DNA from: Rhodanobacteraceae bacterium
GTDB taxonomy: Bacteria > Pseudomonadota > Gammaproteobacteria > Xanthomonadales > Xanthomonadaceae
Direction: 5' to 3'
Assembly (NCBI GenBank): GCA_024233975.1
Contig: JACKOX010000002.1
Coordinates: forward strand, 186,001 to 250,000
DNA length: 64,000 nt
The notes under the pieces were generated by a model. That model did not search any database. It was not told the DNA's origin and saw only the letters and a program-made list of their open reading frames with translations. The translations under genes and the position numbers were made by a program. Positions within the stretch are counted from its first letter, which is position 1, and the number at the start of each line of letters is the position of its first letter. Positions 23,271 through 32,732 of this stretch are shown one piece after another.

Positions 23271-24950
23271 TCAGTTCGCTTCAAAGCCATTGCCGAACAT
23301 CTGCCAGCAGCTCGTCTCTCCGGTTTCGAGGGGGCAGGCGTCGCAGGCATCACCGATGTCATCGCCATCGGTGTCCGGCTGTGCGCCATCGTCCATGGGG
23401 CGCAGTGGGTTGAACACCAGCGGACAGTTGTCCAGCGCATTGGCGATGCCATCGCCATCGCTGTCATCCACGGTCGGTTGGCCGTCGTAGATCAGCATGG
23501 GAGGAACCTCGAGGCTGCTGCGCTGCGGTATGCAGGTCGGCTCGTCAGGAGGTGCTCCGCAGAAGAACAGCGGGTAGCCCCCGCTATTGTTGGCGGTCAG
23601 CGTGGCGAGGTCGATGGCGGCAGCGGTTTCGCGGCTGACACAGGCCTTCTGTGCAGCGCCACAGACAGTGAGGCTCTCGCAGCTGGCGGCACCGAGCGCG
23701 TCGAGCAGGCTTGCTCTGCCGGTCATCGGCAGGCCGCCACGCAGTACCAGCGCCACGTCCTGCGGATCGGCGTCGATCACCGCGCGATAACCGCCGTGCA
23801 CGGCGCCGTTGAACACACTGATGTCGGCCTGCATTCCCGGCGCCAACGCACCAATCGCCGACTCCATGTGGAAGCCGCGGGCGGCGTTGATGGTGCTCAT
23901 CCGCCACAGTTCGCGGTCATTGAAGCGCTGATCCAGCCACGTCTGGTTGGCCTCGTCGGCGCAGCGCAGTTCGCGCAGGATGTTCATGGAGCCGGTCAGC
24001 GTCCAGCGGGTTCCCAGCATCAGCGGCACGCGACTGTTTGCATACAGCACGGCTGGTGCGGGATCGGCGTAAAGGCGGATGTCATAGCGCGGCGACCAAA
24101 CCACTGACGCACCGCGCTGCTGCAGGTTGGCGGCGTCCTCCGCGCCGAGCGCGAGCATCGCCACCTGTGGCGCCGCCTCGATGCTGTCCACGCCATCCAT
24201 CGCCTGTCCGCTGAGGCAGACGAACTCGTTGCGGGCGGAGGCGTCGATGCCTTCCGCGATCACCCAGGAGTCCACTTCGGCTGTCGGCGAAGGCAGGTTG
24301 GCATAGGCGCAGCTTGCGGTCAGGCGAAGTCCGCTGCTGTCTCCCAGTGGGAAGGTGCTTGGGCGGATGCGGGTGACGCCGAGGGCATCGGCGTCGGCGG
24401 CCAGATCGAGGTTGCGCACGAAGCCAGATGCGTTGCCGCTGCCGTTGATCGAGGTGGTGCCCGCCAGCAGGGCGCGCAGTTCGTTCCAGCGGCGCTGGTC
24501 GGTACTGCCGCCGCCGGGCGTGCTGATCTGGGTGTGGCCGTCCTGGCCCAGGCGCCATTGATGCCGATGCTCATAGCGCTCGCCGGTGTCGGTGACCGGT
24601 GCAAGGTGGTTGTAGGTGCTGTGCTGCTGCGCGTCGATCAGGCCGGGTGAGATCACGCCCTCAGGGCAGTCGATGCGGGAAGCGTCGGCGAAGCCTGGTG
24701 TTGCCGAGCAGTCGCAGCCAACGCAGCTGATCAGGCCGTTGTCACCGACCAGTACGTGGCCACCATGCAGAATTCCGGACGGCGTCAGTATCTCGCCGCG
24801 CAGTAAAAGGCCGGAGGTTCCAGGCGTCACGCTGCATACTTCGCCGGCGGGTGCGGCGGGAAGGTTGTCCGGACAGGAAATGTCGCCGGCAAGGGCCGTG
24901 CCGAACGCTGATGCCGTGAGCACCGCAAAAAGGAATCTGCCCATCCGCAT
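23271..24950 (-). CDS. Secreted amidohydrolase-like protein, metal site apparently lost, with TSP3 repeats and GFE tail
   Basis: The 559-residue product has a signal peptide (MRMGRFLFAVLTASAFGTALA). It aligns by eye with secreted imidazolonepropionase-like amidohydrolases (ISPGLID, TGERYEHRH, AEGIDASARNEFVCLSG, WTLTGSMNILREL, LWRMSTINAARG). Key ligands are replaced: the family HxH after PGLID reads QQH (Q108), and the catalytic GTD reads GTR (R315). The His expected before the helix of strand 6 also seems absent (VAMLALG, 263-269). Two thrombospondin type 3 calcium repeats (496-545, DSDGDGIANALDNCP and DTDGDDIGDACDACP) precede the tail MFGNGFEAN. It may be a pseudoenzyme with a binding role. 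The family comparison is from memory. Confidence 0.8.
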   Translation of the reverse strand: MRMGRFLFAVLTASAFGTALAGDISCPDNLPAAPAGEVCSVTPGTSGLLLRGEILTPSGILHGGHVLVGDNGLISCVGCDCSATPGFADASRIDCPEGVISPGLIDAQQHSTYNHLAPVTDTGERYEHRHQWRLGQDGHTQISTPGGGSTDQRRWNELRALLAGTTSINGSGNASGFVRNLDLAADADALGVTRIRPSTFPLGDSSGLRLTASCAYANLPSPTAEVDSWVIAEGIDASARNEFVCLSGQAMDGVDSIEAAPQVAMLALGAEDAANLQQRGASVVWSPRYDIRLYADPAPAVLYANSRVPLMLGTRWTLTGSMNILRELRCADEANQTWLDQRFNDRELWRMSTINAARGFHMESAIGALAPGMQADISVFNGAVHGGYRAVIDADPQDVALVLRGGLPMTGRASLLDALGAASCESLTVCGAAQKACVSRETAAAIDLATLTANNSGGYPLFFCGAPPDEPTCIPQRSSLEVPPMLIYDGQPTVDDSDGDGIANALDNCPLVFNPLRPMDDGAQPDTDGDDIGDACDACPLETGETSCWQMFGNGFEAN

Positions 24951-25009
24951 GCATTGCCCCTAATCGTCCCCGAACAAGTCGGAAGTCTATACGGAGCAGG
25001 CGACGCAAT

Positions 25010-25024
25010 CGCGACAATGTCGCG
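25010..25024. promoter_or_regulatory. Palindrome upstream of the amidohydrolase-like gene
   Basis: CGCGACAATGTCGCG is a perfect 6+6 palindrome with a 3-base centre in the gap upstream of the minus-strand gene. It could be an operator; no matching regulator is recognised. Confidence 0.25.
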
Positions 25025-25044
25025 GGTGGGATGACGCGGCTGGC

Positions 25045-25629
25045 TTAGCCCTTCGGAGCCTTGATGGCGATGGCGTCCACGCCCTGGCCCTTGAGCTGGC
25101 GACGGGCGTCGTCGAGCTGGCGCAGATCAGCGTAGGGGCCGAGGCGCACGCGGTGCCAGGTGGTGCCGTTGATGGTTTCGCTCTCGATGCGCGCCACCAG
25201 GCCACTAAATGCCAGCTTGGCCTTCAGTGCTTCGGCGTCGGCCTTGTCGCGGAAGGCGGCGGCCTGCAGCAGGTAGCGCTGGTCGTCCGCCGGCGCTGCC
25301 GGCTTCGGTGCGCGTGCCTGTTCGTCGATCTCGGCATCCGGGATGACGACTTCCTTCTCGGGCAGCAGGGTGTAGAAGTCGTACTTCGGCTTGCTGGCCG
25401 GCTTGGGCTGCTGTGCCACCGGTTCGTCGGTGGACGGCGCCGGGGCGGTGGCGTCCGGGTTGGGGCGCGGCAGCAGGCGCGTGTCACCCAGTCCGCCACG
25501 CAGCACCACGAAGCCGGCGATGGCGAGGCCGATCAGCAGGCCAGCCAGCAGCCAGGCCCAGCCGGGAATGCCCTTGCGCGAGGATTTCCCGCTGCGCCGG
25601 GCCTGCGATTTTCCGCGACGTGCTGCCAT
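25045..25629 (-). CDS. SPOR-domain inner-membrane protein (FtsN-like)
   Basis: The 194-residue product has a short basic cytoplasmic tail, one membrane helix (residues 23-45, PGWAWLLAGLLIGLAIAGFV), a Pro-rich linker and a C-terminal SPOR domain (about 115-190, YLLQAAAFRDKADAEALKAK). SPOR domains bind denuded peptidoglycan at the septum, so a division or cell-wall role is likely. It follows argS by 9 bases with an AAGGAA site. The argS-SPOR pairing is also found in pseudomonads, where hslVU follows; that pair is not present here. Confidence 0.88.
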   Translation of the reverse strand: MAARRGKSQARRSGKSSRKGIPGWAWLLAGLLIGLAIAGFVVLRGGLGDTRLLPRPNPDATAPAPSTDEPVAQQPKPASKPKYDFYTLLPEKEVVIPDAEIDEQARAPKPAAPADDQRYLLQAAAFRDKADAEALKAKLAFSGLVARIESETINGTTWHRVRLGPYADLRQLDDARRQLKGQGVDAIAIKAPKG

Positions 25630-25638
25630 GAGGGTTCC

Positions 25639-27411
<1,773 letters not shown>

Positions 27412-27516
27412 GGGTCAATGTCTCTGGGGTGGGCAGAACCCGATAGTTTACGCCATCTGGGCGGTCAAACGGGCTTTTCCGGAGCCAGAATGCCTGCCGG
27501 GGCATGCTTCCCGCGG

Positions 27517-27572
27517 CTGTCATCCAGCTGAAACATTTCCGAAACCTCGACGCAATCGCGCCTGCCTAGTCT
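27517..27572 (+). promoter_or_regulatory. Candidate PhoB half-site array and promoter for the TonB2-type operon
   Basis: Four 7-base half-sites at exact 11-base spacing (CTGTCAT, CTGAAAC, CCGAAAC, ACGCAAT) run from 27517 to 27556. The first is a perfect PhoB half-site; the others are degenerate. A -10-like TAGTCT lies at 27567-27572, exactly 10 bases after the array, the spacing of known PhoB-activated promoters. The same layout recurs at 35894-35949. Confidence 0.5.
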
Positions 27573-27639
27573 GCGCGGCGTCGCCCGGCTGTCCCGGGCG
27601 CGCCTTCCGAACCGCTGCCCGCAATCGTCCGGAGTCGAC

Positions 27640-28410
27640 ATGGCAATCCCCTTCGCATCTGGCCGGCTGGCCGTTTTGGCGCTGGCCCTCGTGGCAGGCG
27701 CCGCCCCTGCACGCGCCGCGGACGAGTCGCTGGCCGAGTCGCTGGTTCGCCTGCGCGGTGAAGTCGAGCAGCTCAATGGCGAGCTGGAGCAGCTGCGCCA
27801 GGAGCAGCGCACCACCCTGAATGGCCTCACCGCCCAGAAGGCGGAGCTGGAAGCCAGCGTCGACCGCCAGCAGCTGGCGGCGCGCGAGCTGCGCGAGAAG
27901 CTGGCGGCCAAGGATGCCGAGGCCAGTGAGGCCGGTGCCGAGAGTGATGCCCTACAGCCCGGCGTGCTGGCCGCGGCCGACGCACTGAAGGCGCATATCG
28001 AGGCCGGTCTGCCGTTCAAGCAGGCCGAGCGCGCGGCTGACGTGGACGCCTTCAAGAACGACGTGATCACCGGCGCCATTCCGCCGGCACGCGCGGCCAA
28101 CCGGCTGTGGGCGCTGTACGAGGACGAGTTCCGCCTCACCCGCGAGAACGGGCTGTTCAGCCAGACCATCGACCTCGGCCGTGAGCGCGTGCTCGCCGAC
28201 GTCGTCCGTCTGGGCAGCATGGCGCTGTACTTCAAGACGCAGGATGGTCGCGTTGGCCTGGCGCAGCGCGCTGGCAACGGCTGGCGCTTCGTCACCGTGG
28301 ATGACGCCGCCGATCAGGAGCGCATCAACGCGCTGTTCGACGCGCTCCGCAAGCAGATCCGCCAGGGCTGGTTCGAACTGCCGCTGGCTGCCAACGGAGG
28401 AGCACGCTGA
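27640..28410 (+). CDS. DUF3450 periplasmic coiled-coil protein
   Basis: The 256-residue product has a signal peptide ending near AAPARA and a coiled-coil (residues 30-90, rich in E/L/R/Q heptads). The DUF3450 domain follows (KQAERAADVDAFKNDVITGAIPPARAANRLW). Members of this family occur as the first gene of TonB2/TtpC-type operons, as here, and are thought to act in the periplasm with the large ExbB. The ATG has a GGAG site. Its stop overlaps the next start (TGATG), which indicates coupling. Confidence 0.88.
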   Translation: MAIPFASGRLAVLALALVAGAAPARAADESLAESLVRLRGEVEQLNGELEQLRQEQRTTLNGLTAQKAELEASVDRQQLAARELREKLAAKDAEASEAGAESDALQPGVLAAADALKAHIEAGLPFKQAERAADVDAFKNDVITGAIPPARAANRLWALYEDEFRLTRENGLFSQTIDLGRERVLADVVRLGSMALYFKTQDGRVGLAQRAGNGWRFVTVDDAADQERINALFDALRKQIRQGWFELPLAANGGAR

Positions 28411-29825
28411 TGCGCGCCGCCCGCACCCTTTCGATTGCCTTCGCCCTTCTGCTGCCGTTCGCGGCCACCGCACAGGACGCCACACCGGCCGAATCGACGC
28501 CGGCCACGCCGGTTGCCGCGAAGGCGGCTGATCCGGCGGTTTCGCTGGAACAGGCGTACAAGAAGGAATTCGCCCTGCTGCAGGCGCAGAAGCGTGAGCT
28601 GTCCGCTCGTATCGCCGAGGTGAAGAAGCAGTTCGACGCCGATCGGGGCCGCCTGGAAGGCCAGATCAGCAGCCTGGAAACCCGCGCCATCACCGCCAAG
28701 GCGGAAGCCGAGAACCTGGCCGGCGAGCTGGCCCGTGCCGATGAGCGCACCGCCGCCAATGCCGAGAACAGCGATCTGCTGGCGGCGACCATCGAGCAGG
28801 CGCGCGCCACGCTGGACGGCTTCGGCGACAACAGCCTTGATGCCGCCGAATTCAAGAATGCTGACGACCTCGGCAAGCTCAACGCCATGTTTGGCAGCGC
28901 GACCAGCCTGCTGCAGCAGCTGGGCCAGATCCGTCGCGAGGAAGGCACCTTCTATCTCGGCGATGGCAGCGAAGTGAAGGGCACCGTGGTGCGCTTCGGC
29001 AATATCGCGCGCTTCGGTGTCAGCGACCAGGGCAGCGGCGCGCTGGCGCCAGCTGGTGGTGGCCGCTTCCGCCTGTGGAACGCGCCGGCGGAGGACAGCG
29101 CGAAGACGCTGGCCAGCGGCAAGTTGCCCGCGCAGCTGCATGCCTACCTCTACGAGAACGCCAATGCGGCGGTCAGCGAGCCGGAAGCCAAGACCGCGAT
29201 GGGCGAAGTGCAGAAGGGCGGCCTGATCGGCTGGGTCATCGTGTCGCTGGGTATCCTGGCGCTGGTGCTGGTGGTGCTGCGAGCGATCTTCCTGAAGCGC
29301 GCCGGCGCCAGCATCCAGAACATCATCGACGCGGTGACGCCGAAGGTGCGCGCCGGCCAGATCGATGACGCCATCGCCGCCTGCAAGCGCTTCAAGGGTT
29401 CCGCTGCCCGCGTGGTGACCGCCGCGCTGCGCAACCTGGATCGCGAGCGCGAGCACATGGAGGACATCGTGTCGGAGTCGATCCTGCACGAATCCACGCG
29501 CCTGAGCCGCTTCGGCGCGGTGATCACCGTCATCGCTGCCGTCGCGCCGCTGCTCGGCCTGCTCGGCACCGTGACCGGCATGATCCAGACCTTCGACGTG
29601 ATCACCGAATTCGGCACCTCCGACGCCAAGCTGCTGTCCGGCGGTATCGCCACCGCGCTGGTCACTACCGAGCTGGGCCTGATCGTGGCCATTCCCTGCC
29701 TGCTGTTTGGCAGCCTGCTCAATGGCTGGGCGGATCGCCTCAAGGACGACATGGAAAAGGCCGCGCTCAAGGTCATCAACCTCGCCCAGGACGTGCGCAA
29801 CCCGGTCACCCGGGCCGCGGCCTGA
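28410..29825 (+). CDS. ttpC: TtpC-like large MotA/TolQ/ExbB protein
   Basis: The 471-residue product has a signal peptide (MRAARTLSIAFALLLPFAATAQ) and a long periplasmic part with a coiled-coil (45-130). Its C-terminal MotA/TolQ/ExbB channel domain has membrane segments near 275-300 and 370-450 and the VAPLLGLLGTVTGMI signature. This architecture matches TtpC of Vibrio TonB2 systems, which couples the proton-driven ExbB-ExbD motor to TonB2. It is translationally coupled to the DUF3450 gene. Confidence 0.88.
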   Translation: MRAARTLSIAFALLLPFAATAQDATPAESTPATPVAAKAADPAVSLEQAYKKEFALLQAQKRELSARIAEVKKQFDADRGRLEGQISSLETRAITAKAEAENLAGELARADERTAANAENSDLLAATIEQARATLDGFGDNSLDAAEFKNADDLGKLNAMFGSATSLLQQLGQIRREEGTFYLGDGSEVKGTVVRFGNIARFGVSDQGSGALAPAGGGRFRLWNAPAEDSAKTLASGKLPAQLHAYLYENANAAVSEPEAKTAMGEVQKGGLIGWVIVSLGILALVLVVLRAIFLKRAGASIQNIIDAVTPKVRAGQIDDAIAACKRFKGSAARVVTAALRNLDREREHMEDIVSESILHESTRLSRFGAVITVIAAVAPLLGLLGTVTGMIQTFDVITEFGTSDAKLLSGGIATALVTTELGLIVAIPCLLFGSLLNGWADRLKDDMEKAALKVINLAQDVRNPVTRAAA

Positions 29826-29859
29826 TTCCGTCGACCACGTCATCGTCCGGTAGACCGAC

Positions 29860-30477
29860 ATGATCAGCGGCGCGCAACAGGGCTGGATCGAGGCACTGCA
29901 GGGCTACCTGGGATCAGGTGGTCTGGTGATGCCGGTGCTGGTGCTGGTGACCATCGTGCTGTGGTACGCCATCGGCTGTCGCTGGGCGCTGCTCAATCGT
30001 GGCAGCCGCAAGAACGTGCGCGTGATGATCAAGCGCCGTGAAGATGGCCGCAGCAAGTCGCTGAAGGGCATTGTCGACATGGCGGTCGCGCGCGGCGTGA
30101 CGCTGGCGCGGCAGCAGCCCGAGGCGCTGCGCCGTCGTCTGGATGATGCCTTCGGCGAATTTGACGCCGACCTGCGCCGATACGCCACGACGGTTACGGC
30201 GATGGTCGCCATCGCACCGCTGCTGGGGCTGCTCGGCACCGTCGCCGGCATGATCGAGACCTTCCGCTCGCTTGGCGACATGACCATGTTCTCGCAGTCC
30301 GGCGGCATCGCCTCGGGTATCGCCACCGCGCTGTTCACCACCCAGATGGGCCTGGTGGTCGCCGTCCCCGGCGTCATCGCCAAGGCCTTCCTCGACCGTC
30401 GCGAAACCCAGATTGCCCACGATCTCGAGCAGATCAAGGACATCCTCGTCAGCGGCGTCGAACCGCAGGAGTCATAA
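29860..30477 (+). CDS. exbB: ExbB-type proton channel subunit
   Basis: The 205-residue product has three predicted membrane segments (residues 25-45, 115-140, 160-180) and the ExbB/TolQ signature IAPLLGLLGTVAGMIETF. It would form the proton channel with ExbD in the inner membrane and power TonB. It lies 34 bases after ttpC and 3 bases before exbD. Confidence 0.93.
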   Translation: MISGAQQGWIEALQGYLGSGGLVMPVLVLVTIVLWYAIGCRWALLNRGSRKNVRVMIKRREDGRSKSLKGIVDMAVARGVTLARQQPEALRRRLDDAFGEFDADLRRYATTVTAMVAIAPLLGLLGTVAGMIETFRSLGDMTMFSQSGGIASGIATALFTTQMGLVVAVPGVIAKAFLDRRETQIAHDLEQIKDILVSGVEPQES

Positions 30478-30480
30478 GCC

Positions 30481-30900
30481 ATGTTCCGTCGTCGCAATGC
30501 CGCCGCTGCCCGATCAGAAGCCGCCGTCGACCTGACGCCGATGATCGACATGACCTTCATCCTGCTGATCTTCTTCATGGTGTCGACCACCTTCGTGAAA
30601 GATATGAAGGTGGACATCAATCGTCCCTCGGCCAGCAGTGCGACGGTGGCTTCCACCAAGGCGCCGCGCCTGTACATCGACCGCCAGGGCGAGGTCTATC
30701 TCGACGGTGAGCCGATCCGCATCTGGGTGATCCAGTCGCGCCTGCGGGACCAGCTGAAGGGCATGACGCAGAAGTCGGTGCTGGTGGTGACCGATGACCA
30801 GGTGCCGTCGGGCCGTCTGGTGCAGGTGGTTGACGAGGCACGTCGCGCCGGTGCCGAGGACGTCGGCGTCGCCACAGTGCTGGAAGCGGGCGAAGGCTGA
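30481..30900 (+). CDS. exbD: ExbD biopolymer transport protein
   Basis: The 139-residue product has one N-terminal membrane helix (VDLTPMIDMTFILLIFFMVS) carrying the proton-carrying Asp of the PMIDM motif, followed by a periplasmic ExbD/TolR domain. It completes the ExbB-ExbD motor. The ribosome binding site CAGGAG overlaps the end of exbB. Confidence 0.95.
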   Translation: MFRRRNAAAARSEAAVDLTPMIDMTFILLIFFMVSTTFVKDMKVDINRPSASSATVASTKAPRLYIDRQGEVYLDGEPIRIWVIQSRLRDQLKGMTQKSVLVVTDDQVPSGRLVQVVDEARRAGAEDVGVATVLEAGEG

Positions 30901-30902
30901 TC

Positions 30903-31547
30903 ATGAGTTCGGCGACGCCAACGCGACGCATACGCCTGGCCGGCCTGCTGGCCGCCGTGCTCGGCACCGTCATGGTGCTGACGCTGCTGGTCAGCATGAA
31001 TCGTCAGTTCAAGAAGCCGGCGGACGATGGTGACGAGGGCGTCAGCAAGATTGCTGTCGTCAAGAAAGAAAAGCCCAAGACGAAGGACGTCGTGCAGCCC
31101 AAGCCGAAGCCGCGCAAGCAGCCGCCGCGTCAGGCGCCGGCGCCGCTGGTGGGCCTGGATAGCGGGCTTTCCGGTCTGGATTTCGGATTGCCGTCCTTCG
31201 ACGACAGTGGCATGGATCTCGGCAAATCGCTGCTCGGTGACAGCGGTGATGTAGTGATGACCGACGACAGCGTCGACCAGCCACCGCGCCCGATCCAGCA
31301 GAGCCCGATGCAGTACCCGCCGCGCGCCAAGGCGCAAGGTGTCACCGGCTACGTGCTGTTGAGCCTGCTGATCAGCCCGACCGGCCAGGTCGAGCAGGTC
31401 AAGGTGCTGGAAGCGCAGCCGGCTGGCGTGTTCGACGACGTCGCTGCTGCGGGCGTGAAGACCTGGAAGTTCGAGCCCGCCATGTACAAGGGCGAGCAGG
31501 TGCGCGTCTGGGCGCGGCAGAAAGTCCGCTTTGACCTCTCGTCATGA
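30903..31547 (+). CDS. tonB: TonB energy transducer
   Basis: The 214-residue product has an N-terminal membrane anchor (GLLAAVLGTVMVLTLLVSM) and a short Lys/Pro periplasmic linker (KPKTKDVVQPKPKPRKQPP). A C-terminal TonB domain follows (YPPRAKAQGVTGYVLLSLLI to VWARQKVRFDL). The linker is short, as in TonB2 proteins that rely on TtpC. The stop overlaps the TPR gene start (ATGA). Confidence 0.93.
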   Translation: MSSATPTRRIRLAGLLAAVLGTVMVLTLLVSMNRQFKKPADDGDEGVSKIAVVKKEKPKTKDVVQPKPKPRKQPPRQAPAPLVGLDSGLSGLDFGLPSFDDSGMDLGKSLLGDSGDVVMTDDSVDQPPRPIQQSPMQYPPRAKAQGVTGYVLLSLLISPTGQVEQVKVLEAQPAGVFDDVAAAGVKTWKFEPAMYKGEQVRVWARQKVRFDLSS

Positions 31548-32719
31548 GCGCCGTCGCCGTGAAACGAATTCTCTCCACCTTGCTGCTTCTGTTCGTCATC
31601 GTCACGCCGTTGCGTGCCGCCGAGGACAAGTCGAGCGAGGTCAACTACGTCGACCTCGCTTCCGTGCTCGCGGGCGATGGCGAATACGCGCGCGCCGAAG
31701 CCGCACTGGCGCATATCGATCCGGGCACAGAGGCCGAAGACGACAACGTCGACTGGATCAAGTACCACACCGTGCGCGGCATCGTGGCGCTCAACCAGGA
31801 GCAGCTGCCGCTGGCGATCGAGTCCTTTGATGCGGCCATCGCCGCCGGGCAGGCCGACCCACTGATCCACCTCTACCGTGCCCAGGCTTTCTATGGGCTG
31901 GAGCGTTTCGAGGACGTGCTGTCTGCGTTGAGCGCCGCCGGCGATAGCGTCGAAGCGCTGACGTCGACCTGGATCATGCGTGCGCAGGCGCAGTGGATGC
32001 TGAAGCACCACCAGGATGCGCTCGACACGCTGGCGGAAGCGGGTCGCCGCTTTCCGGAAAACAGCCAGTTCGAGCGTCGCCAGGTGTTCTACCTGATCGA
32101 GCTGGGCCTCAACGCCGAGGCCGCCGAAGTGGGTCGCCACTACCTTGGTCGCAGCGAGGGCAAGGTCGAGGACTACGTCGCCATCGGTACGGCGCTTCGT
32201 CGTACCCGCGCCTACGATGGCGCACTCGGCTTTCTCGAAAAGGCACGACTGATGTTCCCCGGCAACGGCATGGTCGCGCGCGCGCTGGCGCAGACCTGGG
32301 CCGAGAAGGGCAATCCGCTGGCCGCGGCCGAGATCCTTGCGCAACAGGCCGAGTTGGAGCCGGAGCTGTTCCCGGAAGCCGCCGAACTGATGCGCCGCGC
32401 TGGGCATCTCAGCCGTGCGCTGACGCTCAACGCGCGTATCGCCGATTCGGCCAAGAAGATGAAACAGCGCGTCGGCCTGCTGCTGGCCATGCGCCGCTAC
32501 GAGGAAGTTGCCTCATTGGAACCGGCGTTGGCTCGGGCGCGCCTGCTGGACGACGAATCCCTGCGTTACGCGCTGGCCTACGCCTACTACCAGGGCGGCA
32601 AGTTCGATGACGCCGAGCGCAACCTCAAGGCGTTGAAGCAGCCGGAGTTGTTCCGCAAGGCCACCGAACTGCGTCGCCTGATGCAGGATTGCGCTGACAA
32701 TCGCTGGACCTGCAGCTGA
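31544..32719 (+). CDS. TPR-repeat periplasmic protein of the TonB2-type operon
   Basis: The 391-residue product has a signal peptide (MSAVAVKRILSTLLLLFVIVTPLRA) and about eight TPR-like helical repeats over residues 45-380. It is a probable periplasmic adaptor. TPR proteins at this operon position occur with TtpC-type systems, and their exact role is not settled. It overlaps tonB by 4 bases and precedes the receptor by 13. Confidence 0.88.
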   Translation: MSAVAVKRILSTLLLLFVIVTPLRAAEDKSSEVNYVDLASVLAGDGEYARAEAALAHIDPGTEAEDDNVDWIKYHTVRGIVALNQEQLPLAIESFDAAIAAGQADPLIHLYRAQAFYGLERFEDVLSALSAAGDSVEALTSTWIMRAQAQWMLKHHQDALDTLAEAGRRFPENSQFERRQVFYLIELGLNAEAAEVGRHYLGRSEGKVEDYVAIGTALRRTRAYDGALGFLEKARLMFPGNGMVARALAQTWAEKGNPLAAAEILAQQAELEPELFPEAAELMRRAGHLSRALTLNARIADSAKKMKQRVGLLLAMRRYEEVASLEPALARARLLDDESLRYALAYAYYQGGKFDDAERNLKALKQPELFRKATELRRLMQDCADNRWTCS

Positions 32720-32732
32720 GCGACCACGACCC

